Shown one piece after another: positions 46,041 to 58,543 of a DNA stretch of 64,000 bases. The DNA comes from Neurospora tetraspora (taxonomy: Eukaryota; Ascomycota; Sordariomycetes; Sordariales; Sordariaceae): the NCBI RefSeq assembly GCF_033439725.1, contig NW_026944393.1, positions 248,001 to 312,000 of the forward strand, written 5' to 3'. The notes under the pieces are model-generated. The model did not search any database, had not been told where the DNA came from, and was given only the letters and a program-made list of their open reading frames with translations. The translations under genes were made by a program, and so were the position numbers. Each line of letters begins with the position of its first letter. Within the stretch, counting starts at the first letter, position 1.

Positions 46041-47120
46041 AGAATTGGCCGTGTCAAAAGAAAAAGTTAAAGTTGCACCCAAGTCCCGAACGACCGGAGC
46101 GACGTGCGAGATGCGATGCAAAGCTATGTGTAGAGGTGACTTTGACGTCTCTTGTTTCTTCAGGTAGAGGTAGAGTTGAGGTATAGTCGATTGACGGGGT
46201 GATGTGCGCGAGGGCGGGAACCTCTTGTTGACCTCGATGGAGGGTTGTTGCAAAGTACTCTCAGAGTTCCCAGTGTGCGATACTGCTGCTGTTGCTGCTG
46301 CTGTTGCTTGCTGGGAGGGGTCTTGGGTCTTGGGGGACGACACTTCTTTCTCGACTGCTGATGGACAGAAGTACCTCGACGGGAAAGAGAACCTGGAGAG
46401 GACCTCGAGTCAAAAAAAGAGAGTTGCGCCGGGGAGGGGTGGCTGGGGCTTTGGAGGTGCCTGCCTTTGGGAATTTGGCTCTAGCGGCAGGCCGGTATTT
46501 CGGATGGGGAAGGCGGCACTGGATGCGGAAAGCTGTTTGTGACTGGAATGTGCAAACGCGCGCGCAACAGATGGATGTGGAAGAAGTGGACCACGGAAAG
46601 TCCCTTGACTTCTTTTTGGTTTCGGCCGAGATCTCCGGATTTCCTGGACCGCGGTGCTTGTTCGGTGGGTGATGTTGCTGATTCTCGATAAAAAAGGTAC
46701 CTCTTTGGCTTTGAAAGCTGGGAGCAGCTGTTTTGGGGGACCGATGGAAGCGGGGATGTCACGAAAAAGCTCTATTTTTTCTGAGCCCGTGACCCACGCA
46801 ATCGGACTGGAATCTCGTCTGTTTTTGGATATGCCGGACCGATTCTTCCTGCTTGCCGGGCCGTCGGCTAGGATGGGATGGCAGAAATGGAGGGGTTGCC
46901 AGGTGATGAAGTCATGAAAGACTCGGGTACGCGCACGGCACTACAGCCTCGAAGCCTTCGTCGCTAGTCGAACAAACAAAACCGTCGGCAATGCAATGCA
47001 CAATGGCCAGATCAGATGAAAACAAAAAAGTCAAATCAGACGTCCTTGACTCCTTGGAGATGCTCAGTGAATGGGAAATGGTTACGTGTAACGACTCTGC
47101 ACTCGTAAAATCAACATTTC

Positions 47121-47180
47121 AAGATTTTGGAGATTACGGAAAGATTTTGGAGATTACGAAAGATTTTGGAGATTACGAAA
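47121..47180. repeat. Three-copy 19-bp tandem repeat
   Basis: Three copies of AGATTTTGGAGATTACGAA, the first with one change and separated from the second by one base. Confidence 0.9.
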
Positions 47181-49438
47181 GAAGGCTTGGGCGCAACAAT
47201 GATTGGCCAGTTTCCTTCTCCAAGCCACCATTTGCAGCTGAGCCGGCGAAATGTCTTGATTCATCCCATCGCATTTTCGCGTCACCGATATCGATATCTT
47301 TGATCCTACCTCGCACTTTCGTCTTGCCGGCCTCACGAAAACGGAGTCATTGTCAGAATACGGGTGAATGGGGATGATTGGGGATTCACCAGGTGAAGTT
47401 ATTCCATGGACGCCAGGGATGGATTGGACCCCTCATCCACCCCTCCCTCGGTACGTACCTTTTGCCAAGGACAAGACCGTGCACAGGCCATTCTGCAGCT
47501 CTGTGCATTCAGACATTGCAGCCAAGAGGAAGTGAAGGAAGTCGCGGAGCTGAGCTGAGAAGTCGAGGAAGGAAAGGCTATCAGGCTGAGGGAAGAGCGC
47601 ATCAAATTTGATGAAGGCAACGATGTTCTGGCATTCTGGAGTTGAGATATTTGTCGATTCCATCAACCCCAAATCGCAATTCTGCTTGCAAAGGGTCTGC
47701 GCGACAATGGCCCAAAATGCTACATCTGATCAGAGTACTTGGTGGTACCTCTTCGGCCGGTACCTCCTCTCTACCTTTGGCGATAGTGCATACAAGTCAC
47801 TGCTGCTGTGGGTTTGCGTCTGAGCTAAAACAAGCAGCCTGCACTTTGTACTCCACCAGCCACCAAGAGCTCCTCCTCCTCGACAAATCCTAACCTCTTC
47901 CGTTCATTATCCTGTCAATTTCATGACCCGTCAGAAAAAGCTCCAACAGTTCTCCATGTCCGAGAGAAATATCACCATGTCAGTTTTCCATGAGCATCAA
48001 GCCCAACGGGAATGCCGGCCTGTCGGTAAACCAGGGCAGCCAACTCCCAACCTCCATCTCGATCCATCTCGAATCCGTTGTCAGACAATCACCAACCGGT
48101 CGCCCAAAAGCTTGGTGGTACGATGCACTCTCGCTACATGCAGTTCTTGCGTGTCACCATATCGACTATCGACTTTTATATGGACCTTCAACATGGCCGA
48201 TACAACCCAAGCCACATCACATGCTAGACTATCACTCATCAACTATGTACGAGAACCCCAATCCAGCTACTTCTTACCTAGAGCCGGCTTCAAGCCGGAC
48301 TTGATGTCGGGATCGCAGCTATGATACCGAATTTCAACGACAGAAGATCAGAGAGGTAGCCTTGTCACCACGGCACCGTTGAACACTTCAACTCGCTTCC
48401 CGTTCTACAAGCGCCACATCTCAAAGGGAGAGGTAGGTATACAAAACAAGACACGCACATCTGTCTACCAAACTGAAACAGAACGTACAACTCGGCTACC
48501 TCAAACCAGAGTACATACCCGAGTCCTCCTAGACCTGAGGATCAACTGCTCATGATCAGAATGAGAGGCGGCCCTGGACAAAGCGAGTTAAAAAATTTCC
48601 TCAGTGGTAATGGACGTCAGTAGGCGTTGAGTGACAAACTAGCATCACAGCCGAGTTCCTGGCCGATCTCATAGGGAAACAAATGGATGGTGATGTCCCG
48701 AAGTCGGTGACAACACCAGGGTTATGACAAAGTACCGGTACCATTACCGTCCAAGTGGAAAGTCAAAACGCTCATCTAACCCTACCCACGACTTTGGATC
48801 TTCCCCACGTCCAAGTCCCCACCAACCCTGGTCATTAATTCAGTGACTTTAAAATCTTCTCCGGTACACACGTCGACAAGGTCGACGATGTATAGTGATG
48901 TACATCTCAAGAGTCTCATACTGTATTAACATACACTTCCCCTTTCCCACGTAGGCCATCCCTCTTCCACCCCCAATCTACTGTAAAAGGCACCGACCGG
49001 CTCGTGTATCGATCCATGTCCATACCTTAAGCACACTACTAGCCAACCAGTTGATCAAGTATATTTGAGCCTCATCAACCTCACATCACAATACATATAC
49101 CCTTTGCGTATAACCGCCAGTAGCCAAGCTCACCAACTATCTAGATCTTGATCCAGCTTTCCACCTTTACCATCCGTGCGCGTAGGGTACTACTACCTCT
49201 AGCGATAACATCTGCCATGCAATCAATGACCATTTCAACTCTCCGTGGCTAAACTGCGCATCAACAGTACTCACATTAACGCGCCGTACATATATAGGGT
49301 AGGGTTTTGCTTGACCAAGGTGGAGGAAACATGCATGCATTCAATTCAGCAACACGCCTGGACCCTGAGCAGCACCGAAGGACAAGAGGTAAATAGATAG
49401 ATAGATGCACGAAAATGTAAGAAGGAGATGAGACGGAA

Positions 49439-49615
49439 AAAAAAAAAAAAAAAAAAAAAGACTACCTGAGAAAGAAAACAAAAACACAACAGAAAAAAAA
49501 AAGAGGGGGAGAAGGAAAACAGCGTGAATAAGGCAAAGAGAGAATCATGAAAATAGATACAAATCACTTCATCACCCAAAAAAAAAAATAAAAAAAAAAT
49601 AAAAAAAAAAAAAAA
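49439..49615. repeat. A-rich homopolymer cluster
   Basis: A run of about 21 A at 49439-49459, then several shorter A runs broken by single T or G bases to 49615. No coding content. It could be a nucleosome-depleted promoter element or the poly-A remnant of an old retroposed sequence; nothing around it shows which. Confidence 0.7.
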
Positions 49616-49785
49616 GAAGGAGGAAAACAAATTCGTCGGGGAGAGTTGGAGCCTACAGACCTAGGAAGCCATGGAAGAGCATGATGAACTACCCATTAAC
49701 TACCCATTGTCAGTTCAGCATTATAGCACCACCGCACATATGTAGACCTGGTGGCTCCGGAGACCCTTCCAATATCTACCTAGGT

Positions 49786-49834
49786 ATCTATCTATCTATC
49801 TGCCCAGATCATTCATTCATTCATTCATTCATTC
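49786..49834. repeat. Tetranucleotide microsatellites
   Basis: A CTAT repeat of about four units, followed closely by an ATTC repeat of about six units. Confidence 0.85.
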
Positions 49835-51034
49835 ATGACTAACTGCCTGCAAATTAGTCCCTAGACTAGGTAACTAGGTAACTGGACCTCATCGTCATTT
49901 CCCTTGCGTGCACGGAAAAAAAGTGGTATGTAGAACCAACCAACCCAACCTCAGACAAGACTTGAGATGGATGACAAGGAACCAAGGAACTAGACCATGT
50001 ATGTGGTGTTTGGTTTGTTGAAAGTACAAAAGATGGGGGGACTGGGAGGTAAGTAAGGTAAGTGTGCCGACAGACCGGGTAAGATGAACTCAAGTAGGTA
50101 GGTATCCAGCGGAAGAGGGTTGTGAAAAGATCAGATGTTTATGATCAATTACTGACTGACCTCATCGACACATCTTCTCCTGGCTTTTTGGCCCATCTAC
50201 ATACAGTATTGTTCTCATGAAGGACCAGGATACAGTTCGCGGTTTATGGTCATCACAATGATCACAAGCCATGGTTTTAAAAAGGATGCCATTTAGGTAA
50301 CGAAGTCGATTCCTGCGCAGAGCAATAAATACTTGACGTATTGCTCTTAACTTCCTCATGCTGGATTGGATAGTGGTACATGATTTTTCTTGCGAGACTT
50401 CCTGCCAACAAGGCTCCAATTCGATTTTGACCAGTACATTTGTACCAACCAGGAGGGAGAAAACACACTCAATTCGCTCACCAGAAAAATGACACCCGAA
50501 CCTCGACATGCAAAGATGGCGATAGTTTAGCCGATATACACCCAATTCCACAAAGGTATCAGCATCAACTCGAAAGACAACGAATCGCCACAAGGTCTCC
50601 GCTAATCAACATGCGAGATATCTTCACTCAAGAGCCCCAACACTTCAACAGAAACAAGCAATTCTATGTACTTTTCCGTTTCCCTATGTGAAACAGAACC
50701 CCCGGACGCCATAAAGCCAATTGCGATGCAAGCAGGAAAGACAACCCCAAAGCAAAAGCAAAAGCAAGATGCAACCGCCTACATATATGAAAGTCGATCT
50801 AAGTAATACAATCCTCTTTCCTCACTTCACCCGTCTCTGTTCCTCAACCCTTCTTCTGATCGTGATATGGGAGAATAGGGCACGACACCATATCCTCCAT
50901 CCTTCTCCACTATTTGTCAAGACTTGGCCCTGGAGCCAGTGCAACTGATGTCAGAGGTACTTAGGTAGATGGCCGCTGAAAAACCTCTTGGTAACCCGCA
51001 CAAATCCCGTATCGTGGAAAGCCCCGCCCGCCGC

Positions 51035-53368
51035 CTAGTAGGCAGAGTCACCAAGATCGGTAACAGCACCGTGAGAAGCGTCACCAACCAAGCGCGCATA
51101 CTTGGCAAGAGCGCCGCGAGTAGGCTTCATGACCGGAGGCTTCCACTCCTTCTTGCGCTCATCCAGCACCTTCTGGATCTCCTCCTCACCCTCGACGCCT
51201 TCGACGGTCTTGATAATGTCGATACGGTTTCTAACCGCATCGATGGTGATCAAGTCACCGTCCTTAACCAAGGCAATCGGGCCACCAGTGGCCGCCTCAG
51301 GAACCACGTGACCAACGATGAAGCCGTGGGAAGCGCCAGAGTAACGACCATCAGTCACCAAGGCAACGTTGTTGAGGCCGGCGCCCATAATCGCGGCCGA
51401 AGCCTTCAGCTGCTCCGGCATACCAGGGCCACCCTTGGGACCCTCGTAGCGGACAATTAGGACCTGGTTGCCCTGCTCAACGGTGATCTCGGAGTTCTTC
51501 AGAGCCTTGTCGAGCTCAAACTCCTTGTTGAAGCACCTGGCCTTGCCGGTGAAAGAAAGGCCTTCCTTGCCCGTGATCTTGGCGACAGCACCACCAGGGG
51601 AGAAGTTGCCGTAAAGCACGCGAATGTGGCCCTGAGACTTGATGGGATCGCTCAAAGGACGGATGATCTTCTGATCGGGATCCAGGCTGGGCCAGTCGGC
51701 CACGTTCTCGGCAAGAGTCTTGCCCGTGATGGTAGGGATGTTGCCGTTAATATAGCCGGCAGCGATAAGCATCTTCAAGACGGCGGGGGTGCCACCGACC
51801 TTGTAGAGGTCCTCCATGTAGTAGCGACCGGAGGGAGCCATGTCGGCGAGGAAAGGTGTCTTGGCGCTCACGCGGTTAATGTCGTCCAGGGTCAGGTCGA
51901 CATCGGCCGAGTTGGCCATCGCCAGGTAGTGAAGAACACCGTTGGTAGAACCACCGAGAATCATGGTCAAAACGAGGGCGTTCTCGAAAGACCCCTTAGT
52001 GAGGAGGTCACGGGGACGGATGTCCTTCTCCATGCAGATCTTGATATACTCTGCAGCCTTCTCGCACTCACGGAACTTCTCGGGCGAGGCGGCGGGGAAG
52101 GAAGAGGAGCCGGGGGCAGTGAGACCCATGGCCTCGATGGCGGTGGCCATGGTGTTGGCGGTGTACATGCCACCGCAAGCGCCGGCGCCGGGGCAGGCGT
52201 GCTGTTCGATGTCATCCATGACATCCGAAGGTGTGGCCTTGCTGTTGGGGCAAGCAGGCTTAAGGCGGCCATAAGTATAGGCACCGGAAGCCTCGTAGCA
52301 AGTCACGATGTTGATAGGGCGATCGAGAAGCTCGGAGTGACCGCCGCGCATGGTACCGCCGTAGATCATGACAAAGGGGCGGTTGTGACGAGCCGCGGCC
52401 ATGATAACGCCGGGCATATTCTTGTCGCAGCCCGGGATGCTGATGTTGGCGTCATGGTGCTGGGCGCAGGTAACAGTCTCGATACTGTCGGCGATGATTT
52501 CGCGAGATTGGAGAGAGTATCTCATACCTAGTGGTAAGTTAGCGTCGATTTCATGGCATCGATCCTGACCAGGAGCAACTTACCCTCTCCGCCCATGGTG
52601 ATACCATCGGAAACACCGATAGTGTTGAACTGCCAGGCGAGCATCTTCTCGCGCTCGACAGCCTTCTTGACCTTCTGGCCAAGATCGAGCAAGTGGGTGC
52701 TGTCACCATGTTAGTCCTCGATCTTCAGCCCATCTGACAAAAGATGTTACTCACTTGCAAGGGTTACCCTCCCACCAAACAGTCGCAATGCCCACATGGG
52801 GCGCCTTCTTCATCATGTCCTTGTTAGGGACACCAGCGCCGTACAACATGGCCTACATTTTGAACATCGGTATTAGTTATCCCGAGCTTTGCTTTGACAC
52901 ATCCCCGTATCCATGATCGTCATGTCAGGGGGTCCCGTCAATCCCCATGTTCGCCATGCAAATCTACCCCACACAATGCCCACAGCGAAGCTACCCCTCA
53001 TGAACCACCTCCGCATCCCGTATAAGGAATAGGAATGACGAAGGATGAGCTCGGGATGCTTTGCCGAGCCCCAACCCGAGGTGTTGGGTGTGTGATTCGC
53101 TTAAGCGCGGCAGTGGGTGAAGCGGAAATGCCATGACATGAGAGTAACATCATGTGAAGAAGATGGGAAAACAGCGTACCTGAGCTCCGGGGAACTCATG
53201 CTCGCGGGTCAAGAAGTGAGACCAACGGTTGAGTTGGTCCGGGTTGCCAGGAGGCAGAGTGCGCCACTGAACGTACTCGCCCTCCTTGGGCATGTTGCGA
53301 TCAGTGGAGGTGGCCTGACCGGCGGGCAGGCCATCGGGGGCGGCGGCCTTCTCCTGCTGGGAAGCCAT
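51035..53368 (-). CDS. Dihydroxy-acid dehydratase (IlvD/Edd family)
   Basis: Four exons: 53368-53180, 52852-52755, 52699-52584 and 52527-51035; introns are 327, 55 and 56 nt; 631 residues. The enzyme dehydrates 2,3-dihydroxy-isovalerate and -methylvalerate in valine and isoleucine synthesis, using an iron-sulfur cluster. Family landmarks are WWEGNPCNTH (Cys95), [11 protein letters not shown] (Cys168), [18 protein letters not shown] (Cys252), [25 protein letters not shown] and [21 protein letters not shown]. The three cysteines fit the cluster ligands. The N-terminus ([18 protein letters not shown]) contains acidic residues and no arginine-rich amphipathic start, unlike a typical mitochondrial presequence, so this may be a paralogue with another location. 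Sugar-acid dehydratase relatives are less likely given the DHAD-type motifs. No biosynthetic cluster partners are seen next to it. Confidence 0.94.
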
Positions 53369-56300
53369 CGTTCGTGATATCGGTCCGGAGTGGGCAGATA
53401 TTAAGCCGTGTGTTTCGACCGAGTCGGTAGGCCGTCGACGACGTAAAAGCTTGTCCCTCTGTTGAAAAGAGGAAGCTCAAGCTGTTGCAGAGTCGAAGAT
53501 GTTGAGGCAGAGAAAGAAGTATATCTGCTCGTCGGTGTTGCTTGTTTCGAGAAAAGGTTTCGGGGTAAAAGTGGCTTGGAGGAGGGCCTTTTATATAAAA
53601 CTCCCTGGTCCAAAAATCCAGCTGGCCAGGCGGGTACGTATCGGAAAGTCGAGTGAATTGTCCTTCCAGATAATGGTACTTCGATGTGAATGGTAGTCCA
53701 AGTATGTGGTGAATGGCAATGGGAACGGAATTCCAGCCGTGGGAATTAGGATGATCTGCCGGCCCCGCGTTTCATCGAAACCTTTTTGCAAAGACGAGGA
53801 GGGGCTGGAAGTGAATGGACTTCACATGACGCCAGTCGGCCGGGTTTTGAAGGTTTATGTACGGGCAGCAACCACGGCGGGATTATAGAGGACGGAACGA
53901 GGGACATGGGAACAAAGCGTTGCTCTGTTATGACACATAGCACACGCAAACAGACACTTCACTTTGCGGAACATGCCACCAAGCACTTGCAAGGAGTGAC
54001 ATGGAGAGAATTGCCCATTGCTTGATGATCCGCACTCCCAAACCGCACGCCGGCTGAACTTATTGCTGGCTGGCAGTTCGATTTCCATTTGGTTACTTTT
54101 CAGTTGGGTTCATGTGGTTGTAGGTACCACGCAACGGTAAGACCACGGGTGCTAGGAACCAACCTCTGGGGCGAGGTGGAAACTTGGGATCGTTCTGTCA
54201 GGCCAATTCCCACAATTATAATTGGTCAAAACGGCTTCTGTGGAGGACCTCTCCAGTCTCCACCGTTAGGCGTGTGTGCTAGCGGTTCCATCCGGGATAG
54301 GGCAGGATTCGAGAAGACCACGGGTGAAGTCCGGTTACGGTCCGATAGAGAGGGACCTAAACTGCCCACTCCTGACCTCCAAAAAGCGGGAGGTGCTAAT
54401 GCTGCAAGAAACATTGAGGGTCAAGAAATCCGGATCTTGTTAACCATGGCAGCAACTTGAAACTCATTCACTGGAATCCGGTGGCCGAAAGGTCGATCTT
54501 GCCGTGGGTTCAAACTTCAGGTACTTGGCCCAGGAAACGGAAACGGAAACGGAAACGGAAACGTGAATGGAATGAACGGAATCCTTGAACAGGAGGATAT
54601 TGAAGGGACCAACAAACAATATGGAACCTACCGGATATGCGTTATCGACGGACGGCAGGCCACTCGGAACCTTCACACAGGACCAACAGTTGAGTGAAGG
54701 ACACCAACCATCCGGACCTTTGGCTACTTTGGACGGCAGGCCTGCCAAGAGGACTGACTGCAGCTTCGAATTGTGGACCGTCATACACATGTTTGGAAGA
54801 AAACCGATAGAAGCCTTCTGGACGAGACACGGGAACAACAATCGACCAGATGGACGGAGTATATCCAGCAGAGTACCACCGTGTGGCCGTGGTTCGTTGT
54901 CCAAGACGGCCGGACTGGACCGAAACTTGGCGTTGCCTCGGCCCCGGACTGGGTCGGATAGCCAACCTGATTCCAAGGGATGGCCAGCCGGGGATATAAA
55001 TGTCGATCCGGTTCGACGTGCTTCGTCTTTGGAGGGTTGTCATCCAAATGTCAAGATAAACTCCCGGTCTTTTGCCGGCGAAGAAAGCAGTTATTTGGGG
55101 CCACATGGCAGCGCATGCTAGCATGGCAGGAGGGAGATCTGGAGCTGCATCAGAAATGTCGTAATGATGGAAAGTTCGTAAACTGCCTGTGCTGGATGCA
55201 ACTGTGGTGTATGCCGCTTATGCGGGTGTACCCGTCCGGCGTCCGAACGTTGGGTTACGCTGCGTGCAGTGTGTAGTCGTGCAACTACTTGTTGGCTGCT
55301 CCCGTCCACACCATCCATCGTCTCCCGTCCTTTGTTTGGTGACATGTGTGAGACGCCATGCCGTTGACTCGAACCGTCCAGGCCGTCAAGTGAGACCCGG
55401 AGACATATCCGTGTGAAACTGGTGGAATCTATGCGCTGGATACTGTGGTGCTGTACCCTGACCTGGAGCGGTGGTTGATATCAGGAGTTTCAGGACAACA
55501 TCAGCCCATGTGATTTCCGGCCGGTGATGACGGCTTTCGCATGTCGTGTTCTGGCTGGAAAGCCTTTCTATACTTATTAGCTCGGATGGCTGATATTCCG
55601 AATCTTTTCTTCATTGGGCGATGGAGTTTTTGTGTTCGATATGAGGTCCCCGAATTGCAGGTGATGTCTTCGATGAACCTGCCTTTACTCGGGACATCAA
55701 AGGTTGAGGTTGAGGCATCGTCGCACAGAACCTCGTCCCGCGACCCGGAAAAGGGACTGTGTTACCCAAACCTCAATTTGGCAACAGCTGAAATGGACGG
55801 AAAGCCGGTCCTGCATAATTGCAACATCGCAACGTCGCAAGGATCTTTTGGTTCTTTGGGCAGGGAAACGTGAAGCCTGGCTGTTGGGCTTTCATCCTCG
55901 AGACGCCGCCGAGACGGCATACATTGCGAGATTGCCGGGCGGAATGGTGACACCAACGAGCCGCAGGTTTGAATCGAAATCATAAAGAGAAGAATGGGCG
56001 GACGGGAAGCATTACTCAGTTAGTTCCGGCTGGGGATTGATGTATTGGTGAAGTAGAAGATCGAGATGGAAATGTTGAAGAAGAGAAGACGAGGCGCTTG
56101 GGCTCAGAGCTTCTCGTTTTCGTTCTACCCCGCGCCCGTCGCCAACCAGAGCATTGACGAATATCGTACAGGAAAAATCGAACATGTTCATCGCCGGCAA
56201 GAGTGATCGTGTATTCTGTTCTTTCCTCGACAGAACTCAATACGGTGGTGACAACAGGAACTTCAATTTTGGCAGGTACGAAACAGCGAATTCGCCAGGG

Positions 56301-57450
56301 GTCAAATGGGAAGGTGATAACAATCACAACAGCCGGTGCGAAACTGTCGTTGCACTCGAACGGAAGAAGTGTTTGTAGAACGGACAAACTGTGTAGTTTG
56401 CGGGTTGCAGCGGCTTGTGGTATACACTGATGTGAAACTTGACATTTTTTTTCGGTATGTTGGGTTGATGATGAAAGCATCGGTGGCTCGCTGGTTGATG
56501 GTTGATTCCGTTGTTGGCGGACAAAACGTTTGAGAGTTGGAAGAGAAGACGGGACGCCGAGGTCGGAGCACCAGATGACGGGATTCCTAAATGCTTAGAC
56601 CAGTCCTCGTCACCGGAGGGCCCCGGCTTCCCCAAATCGTTAACGAACAGTTTCCTTCTCCAGGACACCGTCGACGCGGAACACGACATGTTCTAAATAT
56701 CTTTGCCAACAACGACGGAATTCACGATGACCTCTCTTTACCACGATCTCCCTTCATCCGAGTCCTGGACGCCGGCTATTGACGGTATCTGACGCCTGAT
56801 AACGCACCACATCCGGGCCGTCTCTTCTGCATGGCAGTGCATAGCAGTGCATCGCAGCGCAGCACAGGGCAGGATGCAGGTTATCTCGGCCAACTGCAGT
56901 TTGACATTTAGCGAAGGATGTCTTCGGATCGTGGTTATAGCGATCAAGATTTGGAATGAGGGAAATGAAACGGGTGTTGGTGATGAAAATGTCTTCGCTT
57001 TTGCTTTCGTTTTGCTACGCAGTATGCACAACCGCCTTTCCGCCTTCCCAGCTTTGCCAACATACGCCAACCCATATCCCATCCATACCTGATATATGCC
57101 CATCGTAAACTGTGCCCTCAGCGTGAAAAGCTGGATTGAGCAGTCATATGAGTTTCCTTTCGTACAAGTGCCATAACATCTTCAAGTGTCATCCTTCATA
57201 CCCGTCCCTTAGGTGCTATAACCCAAACTCCCTTACATCGTATCCCGTTCGTACAGATCCAACCACCCGTCTTCATCGGCAAGATGCTGTGAAAAGAAAC
57301 GACAGTAGAGAAAAGAACAAAGGCCCACCATACATCCTAATCATAACCACTGAAACCAGAAAAGAGAACATCATTTTTACAAGACCAGGAAAGAAGAGTT
57401 CGATATCTTGTCCGGGGCAGAAGCCCAAGAAAGATTATCTACATGAGATA
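53369..57450. other. 4.1-kb region without a called gene
   Basis: The first few hundred bases are the promoter of the dehydratase gene. A GGAAAC satellite lies at 54533-54562. Overlapping frames of 160-178 codons at 54464-55124 exist on both strands, mostly starting on non-ATG codons and without domains. The last part is the 3' flank of the Myb-like gene. Confidence 0.45.
54533..54562. repeat. GGAAAC hexamer satellite
   Basis: Five perfect tandem copies of GGAAAC. Confidence 0.92.
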
Positions 57451-58543
57451 TCATGCGCCAACCATGCCAAGAGAACACCTCTCCTCCTCCAACCTCCTCA
57501 CCATCTCCCGCTCCCTCGGACTCCTGGGGTTAGCATCGATGCCTAGAATGGCACTTATCCTAGTCTTGTCAGGCTTGATTTGAGGGAGTGCATAGACTTG
57601 GTCATTGGGACTTCCAACAGGAGTGATGGGTGTCTGCGTGTTTCCTCCACGCCACGCCTGCTCCAATACCGTGGGGCTGACTCCGTTGCCATAGTCAGCA
57701 GCTACTGAGGCCCAGAAGGATGCCCGGTGTGCGTTGTAGACTGCAGAGAGTCGGCTCATATCGACCGGCTGGCTGGAAGAAAAGGGCACCGGGGTAGCTG
57801 CCAAAGTAGGCGGCGGTGGCAAGGCAGAGCAATCCAGACGAAGCGATCCATGAGAACTGGTCGGTGTGGAACGGTACCCAGAGGTGGCACTGTGAGGATG
57901 TAGGGATGACGTATAAGTGTGTGATGGTGCGGGAGATGTAGACCTGCTAGCAGAACCAGAGATCGCGGGCAAGCCCAGGCTCATTGCGGCTGGCTTGGGT
58001 AGAATAGCTGGCAGACGAGGTGATGTGGTGGCTGAGCTAGTCGCGGACATGATGCTGGGAAGCTGAATGGCATTCGGGCTGGTGGAACTGTAGGAGTATG
58101 TTGATCCTGCAGGCGATACCGAGCGGCTGGGGGCAGCATCAAGCTCGCGGGCCGGTGATGGAACCGCACCACGCATGGGAGGTGACCGGTTAGAGCCATG
58201 AGACGAGAGTGATGTTGTGCGCTTCCGGCGGTTGCTGCCATGGCTGAGCTGATGGAAGTGCAAGCGGCAGGCAAGCTCGGTCTTCTTCAAGTGGGCAGCG
58301 ATGTGCTTGTAGGGCATCTTTTGCATGCGAGTTTGGATGAGATACGCTTCCTGTGAGATGTTAGAAATTGATGAAGCTTGACCAAAAGACAGCAGAACAT
58401 ACCTCCTCCTCGCTCCATGCCCGTCCACCACCAGTAGATGTTGTCTTCTTGGTCTTGGTAATACCGTAGTCACGGCGATCCATGGTTTCCGAAGTAGGGG
58501 CAAATGTGACGGGTGCCGTCATCACAGTCACGGTGGGAGACAT
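57451..58543 (-). CDS. Myb-like (SANT) transcription-factor-type protein
   Basis: Two exons, 58543-58403 and 58350-57451, with a 52-nt intron (GTATGT donor, CTCACAG acceptor) in phase 0; 346 residues. A single Myb/SANT module crosses the splice: RAWSEEE joined to EAYLIQTRMQKMPYKHIAAHLKKTELACRL, ending HFHQLSHGSNRRKR, whose basic tail also looks like a nuclear localisation signal. The middle is Ser/Pro/Thr-rich with several SPA and TSPR blocks, probably disordered. A shorter ordered segment near residues 245-275 (SRLSAVYNAHRASFWASVAADYG) looks conserved, and the C-terminus (ISAILGIDANPRSPREREMVRRLEEER) forms a helix. It is probably a DNA-binding regulator; targets are unknown. Confidence 0.92.

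Larger units (their letters stand above)
44777..51034. other. 6.3-kb region without a called gene
   Basis: It probably includes the long leader and promoter of the Myb gene up to about 46-47 kb. Beyond that it holds a 19-bp triple repeat at 47121-47180, A-rich runs at 49439-49459 and 49579-49615, and short ATTC and CTAT satellites near 49786-49834. No protein domain is visible in any frame. Confidence 0.5.

Noticed and set aside
49439-49615. Poly-A tail of a recent retroposon
   Set aside because: No element body, target duplication or reverse-transcriptase frame is adjacent; A-runs alone are not enough.
51626-52531. 301-codon frame antisense to the dehydratase
   Set aside because: Shadow of the DHAD exon; Gly/Val/His composition only.
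54464-55124. Three overlapping frames of 160-178 codons on both strands
   Set aside because: Low evidence, mostly non-ATG starts and no domain; treated as non-coding.
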